Source of the DNA: CAYOPZ01 sp964406005
GTDB lineage: Bacteria; Bacteroidota; Bacteroidia; Bacteroidales; SM23-62
Assembly: GCA_964406005.1 (NCBI GenBank)
Contig: CAYOPZ010000015.1
Location: 4,652 to 68,651, forward strand
Reading direction: 5' to 3'
Length of the DNA: 64,000 nucleotides
Part shown: piece after piece, positions 42,526 through 51,992 of the stretch
How the letters are laid out: the number at the start of each line of letters is the position of its first letter
Position numbering within the stretch: the stretch's first letter is position 1
The notes under the pieces: generated by a model
The model's input: the letters and a program-made list of their open reading frames with translations, nothing else
Told to the model about the DNA's origin: nothing
The model's database searches: none
Position numbers and translations under genes: made by a program

Positions 42526-43863
42526 ATGAATACAGACATAATAATGGCCGACCTTGAGAAGAAACACCCCGGTGAGGCCGAATATCACCAGGCAGTCAGG
42601 GAAGTCCTGGAATCCATAGAGGAGATCTATAACCGGAATCCCCAGTTTGAAGCAGCAGGGATCATAGAACGGATCATCGAACCAGATCGCATTTTGATTT
42701 TCAAGGTACCATGGGAAGATGACCAGGGGAAAGTACATGTAAACCTGGGTTACCGCATTCAGTTCAATTCTGCCATCGGGCCCTATAAAGGGGGCCTGCG
42801 TTTTCATCCGAGCGTTAACCTAAGTATCCTGAAATTCCTGGGGTTTGAACAGGTCTTCAAGAACAGCCTGACAACCCTGCCCCTTGGAGGAGGGAAAGGC
42901 GGATCCGATTTTAATCCGAAAGGGAAATCCGGCACCGAAATCATGCGCTTCTGCCAGGCTTTCATGCTCGAATTATGGAAAATGATCGGACCTTCGACGG
43001 ACATTCCGGCAGGTGATATCGGTGTGGGCACCCGTGAGATCGGATACCTTTACGGGATGTACCGGAAACTGGCAAGGGAAAACACAGGGGTCCTCACGGG
43101 AAAGGGGATTGACTGGGGGGGCAGCCTCATCCGGCCCGAAGCCACAGGTTTCGGGGTCGTATATTTTACCAAGGAAATGCTGGCCACCAGGGATGAGACC
43201 TTCAAAGGGAAAACAGTGGCCGTAAGCGGCTTTGGGAATGTGGCATGGGGGGCGGTCCAGAAAGTGGTCGAACTGGGAGGGAAAGTCGTGACCCTCTCCG
43301 GTCCGGACGGATATGTTTTTGACAGGGAAGGTGTATCGGGGGGAAAGATAGCCTATATGCTGGAACTCAGGGCCTCCAATGAAGACATCGTCAGGCCCTA
43401 TGCAGATGAGTTCGAGGGTGTGGAATTCATCCCTGAAAAACATCCCTGGGAAGTGAAATGCGATATTGCATTGCCCTGTGCGACCGAGAATGAATTGAAC
43501 GGGCAGGATGCCCTGCAACTTGTGAAAAACGGCTGTATCTGTGTTTGTGAGGGGGCAAATATGCCCTGTACGCCTGAAGCCATCGGGATCCTGCAGGAGA
43601 ACAGAATCCTGTTCGCCCCCGGGAAAGCTGCCAATGCGGGAGGGGTGGCGACCTCCGGGCTGGAAATGTCACAAAACAGTATGAAGCTGAACTGGCTCAG
43701 GCAGGAGGTGGACAGCAGGTTGCATGATATCATGACCAGCATACACGGTACCTGCTTGGAACATGGCACGGAGAAGGACGGGTATATCGATTATGTCAAA
43801 GGGGCGAATATATCCGGGTTCATGAAGGTGGCCAATGCCATCCTCGATCAGGGCGTGATATGA
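42526..43863 (+). CDS. gdhA: Glutamate dehydrogenase, NADP-type
   Basis: Interconverts 2-oxoglutarate plus ammonium and glutamate. The 445-residue length and sequence match hexameric class I enzymes: GPYKGGLRFHPSVN with the substrate Lys, PLGGGKGGSDFNPKGKS with the catalytic Lys, PAGDIGVGTREIGYL, and the Rossmann region VAVSGFGNVAWGAV. NADP preference is inferred from similarity to E. coli-type GdhA. It is the last gene of the kor operon, linking 2-oxoglutarate formation to ammonium assimilation. Its stop codon directly abuts the stop of the convergent thrC gene. Confidence 0.93.
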   Translation: MNTDIIMADLEKKHPGEAEYHQAVREVLESIEEIYNRNPQFEAAGIIERIIEPDRILIFKVPWEDDQGKVHVNLGYRIQFNSAIGPYKGGLRFHPSVNLSILKFLGFEQVFKNSLTTLPLGGGKGGSDFNPKGKSGTEIMRFCQAFMLELWKMIGPSTDIPAGDIGVGTREIGYLYGMYRKLARENTGVLTGKGIDWGGSLIRPEATGFGVVYFTKEMLATRDETFKGKTVAVSGFGNVAWGAVQKVVELGGKVVTLSGPDGYVFDREGVSGGKIAYMLELRASNEDIVRPYADEFEGVEFIPEKHPWEVKCDIALPCATENELNGQDALQLVKNGCICVCEGANMPCTPEAIGILQENRILFAPGKAANAGGVATSGLEMSQNSMKLNWLRQEVDSRLHDIMTSIHGTCLEHGTEKDGYIDYVKGANISGFMKVANAILDQGVI

Positions 43864-45162
43864 TCAGGTCACCGAATGCAGGTATTCTTTCAGCTGTTTA
43901 AAATCATTGGACAGGGGGATGCTTTCCTTCTCCTTTCCTGTAACTTCCCTGAGACGTTCCGGCAGTTCCACGACGCTGCCGGTTTCCTCTTCTATAATTT
44001 CCCTGAATTTGGCGGGATGAGCAGTTTCCATGAATATGCCGGGAAGGCTTGCCTGTCCGGCCGCAAATGCCTTCAGTGCATTGTATCCGGCGGCACCGTG
44101 TGGATCAAGCAGGTATCCGCTCGATGCATATACCCTTTTTATCGCGGCCCTCAGTTCGTTGTCTCTGTAGGAATATGCCGCCATATCCTCCAGGATGGCG
44201 CTGTGTGAGTGCCTGTAAAGGTCCAGAATGCGTGCAAAGTTGCTGGGATTGCCCACATCCATGGCGTTGGCGATGGTAGGCAGGGAAGGTCGCGGGCGGA
44301 ACCTGCCGGTCTGCAGGTACTCGGGCACGACATCATTGATGTTGGTTGCAATGATGAATTTCTTAACCGGGAGTCCCATCCTTCCCGCAATCAGTCCGGC
44401 TGTCAGATTACCGAAGTTCCCGCTGGGCACGCACATATAGAAAGCATTTTTTTCAGGAAGCTGGGCATACGCATGAAAATAATAGAAAGACTGCGGAAGC
44501 AGCCTTGCCAGGTTAATGGAATTGGCCGAGGTGAGTATGCGGCCCGTGGAAAGCACCGGGTCCGTAAAGGCTTTTTTTACAAGACGCTGGCAATCGTCGA
44601 AATTCCCGGAAATCTCAAGTGCGACGATATTCCCACCGAGGGTTGTAAGCTGTTTCTCCTGTAATTCGCTCACGCCGCCGGATGGATAGAGGATGAATAC
44701 CCGGATTCCCTCCACGTTCCGGAACCCGTTTGCCACGGCGCTTCCGGTATCGCCGGAAGTGGCAACAAGCACATTGATCTCTCGGTTGAGCCCGGCAATA
44801 AAATATCCCAGCATTCTCGCCATAAAGCGTGCTCCCACATCCTTAAAGGCAAGTGTGGGGCCATGAAACAATTCCAGGGAGAAGACCTGCTCCTCCACTT
44901 TCACAAGGGGTGTGTCAAAACAGATGGCATCTTCCGTAATCCGGGCAAGTGCCTCTTCCGGAACGTCTTCATGGAACAGGGATAAGGCCACTTCATAAGA
45001 GATTTCCCTGAAAGATCTTCCCCTGAAAGCATCTATGCGGTCCCGGGCGAACCTGGGTATGACGGAAGGCATGTACAGGCCGCCATCCGGGGCAAGTCCT
45101 CCGAGAACTGCCTCACGCAGGTTCTTTCTGATACGGGGGTCTCCGGTACTGTAATAATCCAT
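43864..45162 (-). CDS. thrC: Threonine synthase
   Basis: Converts O-phosphohomoserine to threonine, PLP-dependent. The 432-residue enzyme begins MDYYSTGDPRIRKN, shows the PLP lysine in HGPTLAFKDVGARFM, and VATSGDTGSAVANGF plus SGNFGNLTAGLIAG for phosphate binding. The frame is open to 45222, but the ATG at 45162 is 5 bp after the thrB stop and fits the family start. It is the last gene of thrABC and is convergent with gdhA with no intergenic bases. Confidence 0.94.
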   Translation of the reverse strand: MDYYSTGDPRIRKNLREAVLGGLAPDGGLYMPSVIPRFARDRIDAFRGRSFREISYEVALSLFHEDVPEEALARITEDAICFDTPLVKVEEQVFSLELFHGPTLAFKDVGARFMARMLGYFIAGLNREINVLVATSGDTGSAVANGFRNVEGIRVFILYPSGGVSELQEKQLTTLGGNIVALEISGNFDDCQRLVKKAFTDPVLSTGRILTSANSINLARLLPQSFYYFHAYAQLPEKNAFYMCVPSGNFGNLTAGLIAGRMGLPVKKFIIATNINDVVPEYLQTGRFRPRPSLPTIANAMDVGNPSNFARILDLYRHSHSAILEDMAAYSYRDNELRAAIKRVYASSGYLLDPHGAAGYNALKAFAAGQASLPGIFMETAHPAKFREIIEEETGSVVELPERLREVTGKEKESIPLSNDFKQLKEYLHSVT

Positions 45163-45167
45163 GAATC

Positions 45168-46100
45168 TTAACTTTTTGACAACAGGCGGATCCCGTCGGG
45201 ATTCACCCCGGAGACATAACATTTGCAGTCAATTCCGGCTTTGTTGAAGATCTTCAGCATTGCAGAGGAAACTTCCCGGGCGGTTTCTTCCGTGTCGCTC
45301 AGGGCAAAAATCGAAGGACCGGACCCGGAAATGCTGCAGCCAAGCGCACCGGCGGCAAGCACCGCTTTCTTGACCTTTTCATATTCCGGGATCAGGAAAG
45401 CACGGATGGGTTCGGCGATCACATCGTGCATGGAGTCCCTGATCAGGCGGAAATCTCCCGTAATCAATCCGGTTACCAGCCCGGCAATATTCCCGCATTG
45501 TGTCACGGCAGTTTTCAGGGGAACGGTGGTTTTCAGGATCTTCCTGCTGTCTTCGGTGGCAATCGGGATATCCGGATGTACAACGCTGCAGAATATATTC
45601 GCGGGTCCCGGAATATCGATGATGTCAAGAGGGTCATAACTTCTTACAAGGACAAAACCTCCGAGCAGGGCAGGGGCCACGTTGTCCGCATGCGCCGAGC
45701 CACTGGAAGCTTCTTCTCCCTTCATTGCAAATGGTATCAGATCCAGGCTGCGGTAAGGGCTCTCCAGGAGAAGATTCGCCCCGTAAACGGCTCCCGCCGA
45801 ACTGGCTGCACTGGAACCGATCCCGCTGCCCGGGGGAATCTTTTTCAGGAATGTCAGCCGGAATTTCTGCCTGCTTCCCATGTCTTTAAGCATCGCGTCG
45901 ATGGCGATTGTGGCGACATTCTTCTGTGGTTCGATCGGAATATGTGCCCCGGACCTGTTAATGATAACATGATCCTTCCCGTCGGATTTTTCCATCAGGA
46001 ATTCATCCCCGGGATCGTTCACAGCGAATCCCAGGATGTCAAATCCCGGACCCACATTGGCTACGGTGGCAGGAGAGAATATGTGAATTGCACCGGCCAT
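45168..46100 (-). CDS. thrB: Homoserine kinase
   Basis: Phosphorylates homoserine. The 310-residue GHMP kinase shows FSPATVANVGPGFDILGFAV, the ATP-binding PPGSGIGSSAASSAGAVYGANLL, and the C-terminal GCSISGSGPSIFAL. All three GHMP motifs are intact. It lies 3 bp after the thrA stop and 5 bp before the thrC start, so the three genes form one transcript. Confidence 0.95.
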   Translation of the reverse strand: MAGAIHIFSPATVANVGPGFDILGFAVNDPGDEFLMEKSDGKDHVIINRSGAHIPIEPQKNVATIAIDAMLKDMGSRQKFRLTFLKKIPPGSGIGSSAASSAGAVYGANLLLESPYRSLDLIPFAMKGEEASSGSAHADNVAPALLGGFVLVRSYDPLDIIDIPGPANIFCSVVHPDIPIATEDSRKILKTTVPLKTAVTQCGNIAGLVTGLITGDFRLIRDSMHDVIAEPIRAFLIPEYEKVKKAVLAAGALGCSISGSGPSIFALSDTEETAREVSSAMLKIFNKAGIDCKCYVSGVNPDGIRLLSKS

Positions 46101-46103
46101 TTA

Positions 46104-48530
46104 TCAGATATTCGCAATGCGTATAACGTCTGCAAAAATACCCGCTGCCGTAACTTCGGCCCCGGCTCCGTAACCTTTGATGATCATGGGCAATTCCCTG
46201 TAACGTTCGGTCGTGATCATTATGATATTATTGCTGCCTTCAAGTGGATACAGGGGATGGTCATGGCCGACCTCCCGCAGCATGACAGCTGCCTTCCCGT
46301 CTTTCAGCTGTGCAACGAAACGCCACTTTTTTTGTTCTTTCTCCAGTTTTTTCCTCCTTTTTTCAAATTCATCATCGTATTTCCGGATGGTCTTCCAGAA
46401 TCCATCCAGGGACCCTTTGAAACATTCTTCGGGCAGGATGGGAGAAACGGATACATCCTTTTCATCTATCCTGTAGCCTGCCTCCCTGGAAAGGATGATG
46501 AGTTTGCGTATCACATCGATTCCGCTCAGGTCTATCCGGGGATCGGGTTCGGAATATCCCATCTCTTTTGCCTTCCGAATGACCTTGCTCAGCCTGTTGT
46601 CCGCATCAAGGGTGTTGAAAATAAAATTGAGCGTACCTGACAGGACCGCTTCCAGTTCCAGTATCCTGTCTCCCGAATTGATCAGGTCATTCATCGTATT
46701 GATGACCGGCAGTCCCGCCCCGACATTGGTCTCGAAGATGAATCTCACTCCTTTTGCACGGGCCGTGTTTTTAAGGTCCCTGTAATGGTTGTAATCCGAG
46801 GAGCAGGCAATCTTGTTTGCAGTCACGACCGAGACATAATTGTTGAAAAGTTTCCGGTAGGCTTCTGCCACCTTTTCAGATGCCGTGCAGTCGATGAATA
46901 CGCTGTTGCGGAGGTTAAGCTCGGAGATCCGGTCTGTAAACGCATCCAGATCGGCGGGAAGTCCCTCGCTGATCAATTCCTTGTAATTCCTGATGTCGAT
47001 CCCCTCCGGATCAATGATCATTTTCCTTGAGTTGGAGAGTCCGATCAGGTTCACCTTCAGCCGATGGTCCATCAAGAGTTTTTCTTTCTGGTTCAGGATC
47101 TGTGCCAGCAGCTTTGACCCTACCGTTCCCGAGCCTGCCAGGAACAGGTGCAACTCCCTGTAATGCGAAAGGAAAAATCCCTCGTGAATTACATTCAGGG
47201 CTTTGCGGAGGCTGTGATTGCTGATCACCACCGAAATGTTCAATTCTGAGGATCCCTGTGCGATTGCAATGACATTGATCCCGTTTCTGCCGAGGCTCTG
47301 GAACAGTTTCGCCGAAATGCCGGGCGTATGCCTCATCCGTTCACCCACGATGGCAATGACCGAAAGATCCTTTTCTATCAGGATGCGTATGGAATGAAGC
47401 GTCTTAATCTCGTGGAGAAATTCCTCCCTGATGGCCTGCTCCGCCGCACCGGTCATATCCGGCTGTATGGCAAAGCTGATCGAGTATTCTGAAGATGCCT
47501 GCGTGATAAGAATGACATTGATGTTGTGTTTCGCCAGGGCGGTGAACAAGCGGGAGGATGTGCCCGTTACGCCCACCATGCCCGAACCCTGCAGGGTTAT
47601 CAGGTCAACCAGGTCGATCGAGGAAATACCTTTGATGGGAGACTGGTTCTGGGCGATCCCGTTTTGTCCTATCACCGTGCCTTTTTTCTCAGGTGAAAAG
47701 GTGTTTTTGATATGAATGCGTATTCTTTTCTCAAGCACGGGTTGAATTGTAGGCGTATACAACACTTTCGCCCCGAAATGTGACAATTCCATGGCTTCCG
47801 CATAACTGAGGGATTCGATGGCATAAGCTTTATTTACCTTCCTGGGATCGGCCGTCATAAAGCCGTCAACATCGGTCCATATCTCGAGGACGCTTGCATC
47901 CGTTGCCGCGGCAATGATGGCCGCCGTGTAATCCGATCCGCCCCGCCCGAGTGTCGTGGTTTCATCCCTTTTGTTGCTGGCAATAAATCCCGGGACCACT
48001 GCAAATTTCTGCAGTGTCCGGAAATGCTTTTCAATCAGGGGATTTGTTTTGTCGAATAATATCCCGGCCTTTCCGAAATTGCTGTCTGTCTTTAAAAGCT
48101 CCCTGATCTCAACCAGGTACGCATCACTGATCTTGAGTGATATGACAAATGATGAAAGGCGCTCGCCGAAGCTCAGGATGGAATCAAGGGTTTTTGCAGT
48201 CAGATCCTGGAGAAGATAGACCCCGTGAAGGGTCTCCTCAAGTTCGTTGATCAATACCTTGATACCGGCCAGGATGTTGCTCTGCTGGTTCACCCTGAAC
48301 AGCTCCTTCACCGTGTCGTAGTGACGCTGCTCGATTTCTTTCAGCATTGACCTGTATGTCTCATCCCGGTCTTTTGCCAGCCGGCTGACCCTGATCAGCT
48401 GGTCCGTCACTCCCTGGAAAGCCGAAACCACAATGATGCATGCTTCTTTTTGGCTCTCAACAATGGATTTTACACCCATGATACGTTCGGGTGAGCCCAA
48501 CGAGGAACCGCCGAATTTCAGGACCTTCAT
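46104..48530 (-). CDS. thrA: Bifunctional aspartate kinase/homoserine dehydrogenase
   Basis: Carries the first and third steps of threonine synthesis from aspartate. The 808-residue fusion has the kinase at about 1-300 (VLKFGGSSLGSPERI, TTLGRGGSDYTAAIIAA), ACT domains at about 315-455 (IVGERMRHTPGISAKLFQSLGRNGINVIAIAQGSSELNIS), and homoserine dehydrogenase at about 462-808 (LFLAGSGTVGSKLLAQIL, ECFKGSLDGFW). The ACT region implies threonine feedback inhibition, as known for ThrA. A Lys/Glu-rich insert lies near residue 735. It has its own -7 box upstream. Confidence 0.94.
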   Translation of the reverse strand: MKVLKFGGSSLGSPERIMGVKSIVESQKEACIIVVSAFQGVTDQLIRVSRLAKDRDETYRSMLKEIEQRHYDTVKELFRVNQQSNILAGIKVLINELEETLHGVYLLQDLTAKTLDSILSFGERLSSFVISLKISDAYLVEIRELLKTDSNFGKAGILFDKTNPLIEKHFRTLQKFAVVPGFIASNKRDETTTLGRGGSDYTAAIIAAATDASVLEIWTDVDGFMTADPRKVNKAYAIESLSYAEAMELSHFGAKVLYTPTIQPVLEKRIRIHIKNTFSPEKKGTVIGQNGIAQNQSPIKGISSIDLVDLITLQGSGMVGVTGTSSRLFTALAKHNINVILITQASSEYSISFAIQPDMTGAAEQAIREEFLHEIKTLHSIRILIEKDLSVIAIVGERMRHTPGISAKLFQSLGRNGINVIAIAQGSSELNISVVISNHSLRKALNVIHEGFFLSHYRELHLFLAGSGTVGSKLLAQILNQKEKLLMDHRLKVNLIGLSNSRKMIIDPEGIDIRNYKELISEGLPADLDAFTDRISELNLRNSVFIDCTASEKVAEAYRKLFNNYVSVVTANKIACSSDYNHYRDLKNTARAKGVRFIFETNVGAGLPVINTMNDLINSGDRILELEAVLSGTLNFIFNTLDADNRLSKVIRKAKEMGYSEPDPRIDLSGIDVIRKLIILSREAGYRIDEKDVSVSPILPEECFKGSLDGFWKTIRKYDDEFEKRRKKLEKEQKKWRFVAQLKDGKAAVMLREVGHDHPLYPLEGSNNIIMITTERYRELPMIIKGYGAGAEVTAAGIFADVIRIANI

Positions 48531-48579
48531 TCCACTCAGGTATTATACTTTAATAATCAATGATCTGAAGCAGAGATTG

Positions 48580-48587
48580 CAAAAGTA
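48580..48587 (-). promoter_or_regulatory. -7 box of thrABC (TACTTTTG)
   Basis: A perfect TAnnTTTG on the minus strand, 49 nt upstream of the thrA start and in the gap after fabD. Confidence 0.6.
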
Positions 48588-48628
48588 AATAAAAAATACG
48601 AGCAAGGGTATGCAGGGCAGGAGTTAAA

Positions 48629-49501
48629 TCAGGCGCTGAAGGTGGGTATTTTTTCGTCCAGTTTCCGGATCAGGCCCTGGAGCACTTTTCCCGGCCCCAC
48701 TTCGGTAAATGAACCGGCCCCGTCGCGGATCATATTCTCCACTGTCCTGGTCCACAGGACAGGAGCGGTAAGCTGGGCTGCCAGGTTCTGCCTGATCAGG
48801 CCCGGATCCTGCGTGGGCTCTCCGGTGACATTCTGGTATACGGGGCAGACAGGCGGGTTGAACGGGGTCTCAGAAATGGCTTTTTCAAGTTCCTTCCTTG
48901 CAGGTTCCATGAGCGGCGAGTGGAATGCACCGCCCACGTTCAGCCGGATGGCTTTCCTTGCTCCCCGCCGGATCAGAATTTTCAGAGCGGCCTCAATACC
49001 CGGCACGGATCCGGAAATGACAATCTGCCCCGGGCTGTTGTAGTTGGCGGGAACAACAACTTCCCGGATTTCACTGCAAACCTCTTCAACCATACTGTCT
49101 TCCATACCTATTACGGCTGCCATTGCAGAGGGTTCAATCTCACAAGCTTTTTGCATGGCTGAAGCCCGCTGTGATACAAGCATTAATCCGTTCCCGAACG
49201 ACAGGGCCCCGCTGGCCACAAGAGAAGAAAACTCGCCGAGGGAATGCCCTGCCACCATTCCGGGTTTGAAATCCGGGATTGTTCCGGCCAGTATCACCGA
49301 GTGAAGGAAGATGGCGGGCTGGGTCACACGGGTCTGCCTGAGATCCTCCTGCGTCCCGGAACACATCAGTCCGGTGATGTCGAACCCCAGGATTTCGTTG
49401 GCTTCCCCGAACATTGATCTTGCCATCTCATGCCGCTCGTAGAGATCCTTTCCCATACCTGGAAACTGGGCACCCTGACCGGGGAACACGTATGCCTTCA
49501 T
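48629..49501 (-). CDS. fabD: Malonyl-CoA:ACP transacylase
   Basis: Loads malonyl groups on ACP for fatty acid synthesis. The 290-residue enzyme begins MKAYVFPGQGAQFPGMGKDLY and has the catalytic Ser in AGHSLGEFSSL, an Arg in SQRASAMQ, and the catalytic His in GGAFHSPLM. The track frame reaches 49582, but the ATG at 49501 is the family start and is 13 bp after the folE stop. It ends the DUF5103-queD-folE-fabD gene string. Confidence 0.95.
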   Translation of the reverse strand: MKAYVFPGQGAQFPGMGKDLYERHEMARSMFGEANEILGFDITGLMCSGTQEDLRQTRVTQPAIFLHSVILAGTIPDFKPGMVAGHSLGEFSSLVASGALSFGNGLMLVSQRASAMQKACEIEPSAMAAVIGMEDSMVEEVCSEIREVVVPANYNSPGQIVISGSVPGIEAALKILIRRGARKAIRLNVGGAFHSPLMEPARKELEKAISETPFNPPVCPVYQNVTGEPTQDPGLIRQNLAAQLTAPVLWTRTVENMIRDGAGSFTEVGPGKVLQGLIRKLDEKIPTFSA

Positions 49502-49514
49502 TTTTCCGTAGTGC

Positions 49515-50153
49515 TCAATACAGACGGGAGCCGATAAGGGAGATAAATTCCTCACGCGTGTCGGCCTTGTTGAGGAATTCACCTGTGAATGCAGATGTGG
49601 TCGTAACGGAGTTTTGCTTTTGTATGCCCCGCATGACCATGCAGAGATGTTTGGCTTCTATAACCACCGCTACTCCGAGAGGGTTCAGGGTGGACTGTAT
49701 GCAATCGCGGATCTGGACGGTAAGCCTTTCCTGGACCTGCAGCCGCCTTGCATAGGCCTCGACCACACGGGCAATTTTACTCAATCCCGTGATATATCCG
49801 TCGGGGATGTACGCGACATGCGCTTTTCCGAGGAAGGGAATCAGGTGGTGTTCGCAAAGGGAAAAAAGGTCAATGTCCTTCACAATGACCATTTCCCTGT
49901 ATTCTTCCCTGAACATGGCATTTTTGATGATCTGTTCGGGCTGGCTGCCATAGCCCTGTGTGAGAAACTGTATGGACTTGGCCATACGCAGGGGGGTCTC
50001 ATTCAGTCCTTCCCGCCCTGTATCTTCCCCGATAAGGTCAAGTACTTCGTTGTATAATTCACTGAGCCGCTTTGTTTTGCTGTCATCGAAAATGTCAACC
50101 CTGTTATAACCTTCATTGTCGGGGTCCCCGGTTCCGTTATTGATGATTTCCAT
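49515..50153 (-). CDS. folE: GTP cyclohydrolase I
   Basis: Converts GTP to 7,8-dihydroneopterin triphosphate, the entry to folate, biopterin and queuosine. The 212-residue enzyme shows the Zn-binding SLCEHHLIPF and the second Cys in KHLCMVMRG, plus GLSKIARVVEAYARRLQVQERLT. The frame opens at 50210, but the ATG at 50153 overlaps the upstream 6-PTPS gene by only 17 bp and fits the variable N-terminus. The adjacent 6-PTPS homologue uses its product, so the pair forms a short pathway. Confidence 0.94.
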   Translation of the reverse strand: MEIINNGTGDPDNEGYNRVDIFDDSKTKRLSELYNEVLDLIGEDTGREGLNETPLRMAKSIQFLTQGYGSQPEQIIKNAMFREEYREMVIVKDIDLFSLCEHHLIPFLGKAHVAYIPDGYITGLSKIARVVEAYARRLQVQERLTVQIRDCIQSTLNPLGVAVVIEAKHLCMVMRGIQKQNSVTTTSAFTGEFLNKADTREEFISLIGSRLY

Positions 50154-50556
50154 AATATTCAACAAAATTGTTTTCTGTTTCTTCAAGCCGTATTTTATGC
50201 AGTTCCACACCCAGCTCTTTTACATGCGCTTCAAGCTCGTCCCAGATGGCCATAGCCATATTTTCCGCAGATGCGACCCTGTCTTTCATGAATGCAACCT
50301 CCAGGTTGATGTTTTTATGGTCTATCCTGTCTATGATCCTGTCCCGGATCAGCTTGCTGAGGTTCTTCAGATCAACGACATATCCCAGTTCGGGTTTAAT
50401 ATTGCCTTTTACGGTAACGAAAAGGTTGTAATTATGACCGTGCCAGTTCGGGTTGGAGCAGGGCCCGTAAACCTCCAGGTTTTTTTCGTCCGACCAGTCA
50501 TCCCGGTAAAGCCTGTGCGCTGCATTGAATTTTTCCCGCCGCGTTAGATAGATCAT
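50137..50556 (-). CDS. queD: 6-pyruvoyl-tetrahydropterin / 6-carboxytetrahydropterin synthase family
   Basis: Acts on dihydroneopterin triphosphate. The 139-residue enzyme has zinc-binding histidines in KFNAAHRL and NWHGHNY, the catalytic Cys in GPCSNPNWHGH, and DLKNLSK. The spacing of Cys and His follows the QueD/PTPS pattern, but sequence alone does not separate queuosine from pterin synthesis, so the symbol is tentative. The ATG at 50577 is possible; the one at 50556 directly precedes the conserved strand. It overlaps folE by 17 bp. Confidence 0.85.
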   Translation of the reverse strand: MIYLTRREKFNAAHRLYRDDWSDEKNLEVYGPCSNPNWHGHNYNLFVTVKGNIKPELGYVVDLKNLSKLIRDRIIDRIDHKNINLEVAFMKDRVASAENMAMAIWDELEAHVKELGVELHKIRLEETENNFVEYYGNHQ

Positions 50557-50616
50557 GACCTTTGTTACAGAATGCAAATAGAGTCATTTTATGACTTTTT
50601 TCCAAGCGATCGGCTC

Positions 50617-51894
50617 TTAATGTAATGAATTCAGGAACTGGTAGCCGACAAGACGGTCATACCTGGAAGTATTCGTGCGTAAATATACATATATGACATA
50701 GTCATTTTCAGTTTCGTAGTAGCTTCCTTCGATGAAAGTGGCATCCGGGAAATCCGAACCGTCCCTGATGTAGGCATACTCGTAATTGTAATAGCCCTGT
50801 TTCAGGAGCATTTCAAGTTCATAAGCCTTACTTTCGTAGTTGTATACCATTTTGTTGTCTTCGGTATAATCCCAGTTGCTGAGATTCCCGGAGACAAAAA
50901 TCCCGCCGCCGGCAAGAGGTGCATCAAAGGGCAGCGTAAAATGGACATAGACATAGTCCGACTCGGTCTCGTTTTTTACGCCTTCCTGCACTTCCACATA
51001 ATACCTTCCGTTGAAATCCTCGTGATAAAAATATGCACCGCGGTCCCTCGGCCGGTCGGGATAAAGGAATACATGATAATAGGGAGCGCGGTAATCAATG
51101 GACCGGACGGCCTCGGACTGGTACCTGAGGCTTTTAATGTTGAAATACCGGTACTCATTCCCTCCCTTGAATATGTTTTCCTGCGGGTAATTGTAATCGA
51201 GTACATCCCCCCGGCTGAAAAAGGGCTTCAGGTCAAGGACCGACATGTTCCAGCGGTTGTTCTGCAGAATGGCCACCTTTACTTCCGAATAGGGATCGTT
51301 GACCTCGAGCGTTCCCAGGTGTACCTGGAAATTCACCTGCTGCCCTTCATCCCTGTACGATGCCTGCGGGGGCCTGCCTGCCTTCCCTTCAATGCTGACC
51401 ATGGGCTCGGCGACCGAAAAACGCCGGGTGAGAACGAGGTTGCTTTGATCAAAATCTTCGAAAACCTTCAGTATATAGTTCCCGGAGATCTTGAACCTGA
51501 CTTCGTCGTTCGGCAACCGGATACTATAATGCACATAATTTACAGTCGTATTGAAGGAGAGGGAATAATCCTGGATTGGGTTCTCTTCAAAACCGTCCAT
51601 GTATTCTCCCGGAGACAGCCGTGACGACAGCCAGTCTGCGCTGCAATGTTCGATCGTATACGAAAAATTTTTAACCTGGTCGCTCAGATCGTCAAAGCTC
51701 AGTTCTATCCTGTCCAGGCTGTTCAGATCAATGATCGGGTAGGTCATTTCCCAGCCGGCCCGGTGGAGCAGAACCGTTTTGATCCCGGGCTTGTATACCT
51801 TATCTGTGTAAAACGCTTCCTGTCCGGCAATGATACTTCCCGGCCCCACCCAGCATAAATACATTATGCAAATGGCTTTTATCGCTCTTTCCAA
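50617..51894 (-). CDS. Type IX secretion system plug protein (DUF5103)
   Basis: A 425-residue exported protein (signal peptide about 1-23). It matches the DUF5103/T9SS plug family: FYTDKVYKPGIKTVLLHRAGWEMTYPIIDLN at the mature start, YSIRLPNDEVRFKISGNYILKVFE, and the C-terminal domain starting near DAPLAGGGIFVSGNLSNWDYTEDNKM. In Flavobacterium the plug protein closes the SprA translocon when cargo is absent. Together with the PorP/SprF-like protein at 10.8 kb it shows the organism has type IX secretion. QueD follows 60 bp downstream on the same strand, and nqrA is divergent. Confidence 0.85.
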   Translation of the reverse strand: MERAIKAICIMYLCWVGPGSIIAGQEAFYTDKVYKPGIKTVLLHRAGWEMTYPIIDLNSLDRIELSFDDLSDQVKNFSYTIEHCSADWLSSRLSPGEYMDGFEENPIQDYSLSFNTTVNYVHYSIRLPNDEVRFKISGNYILKVFEDFDQSNLVLTRRFSVAEPMVSIEGKAGRPPQASYRDEGQQVNFQVHLGTLEVNDPYSEVKVAILQNNRWNMSVLDLKPFFSRGDVLDYNYPQENIFKGGNEYRYFNIKSLRYQSEAVRSIDYRAPYYHVFLYPDRPRDRGAYFYHEDFNGRYYVEVQEGVKNETESDYVYVHFTLPFDAPLAGGGIFVSGNLSNWDYTEDNKMVYNYESKAYELEMLLKQGYYNYEYAYIRDGSDFPDATFIEGSYYETENDYVIYVYLRTNTSRYDRLVGYQFLNSLH

Positions 51895-51953
51895 AAAAAG
51901 ATTTCCCCTGACTTCGATACTTTTTGAAGATACTGTTTTTTAAATTAAATAGC

Positions 51954-51961
51954 TATTTTTG
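51954..51961 (+). promoter_or_regulatory. -7 box of the nqr operon (TATTTTTG)
   Basis: A perfect TAnnTTTG match, 31 nt before the nqrA start. It also lies inside the longer upstream reading frame, supporting the ATG at 51993. Confidence 0.6.
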
Positions 51962-51992
51962 TCAAACGTGTTTCAAATTCAAAAAGTATTCC

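Noticed and set aside
45426..46640. 404-codon plus-strand open frame
   Set aside because: It is antisense to thrB and the end of thrA, both clearly recognisable, and it has a Cys/His-scattered composition typical of shadow frames.
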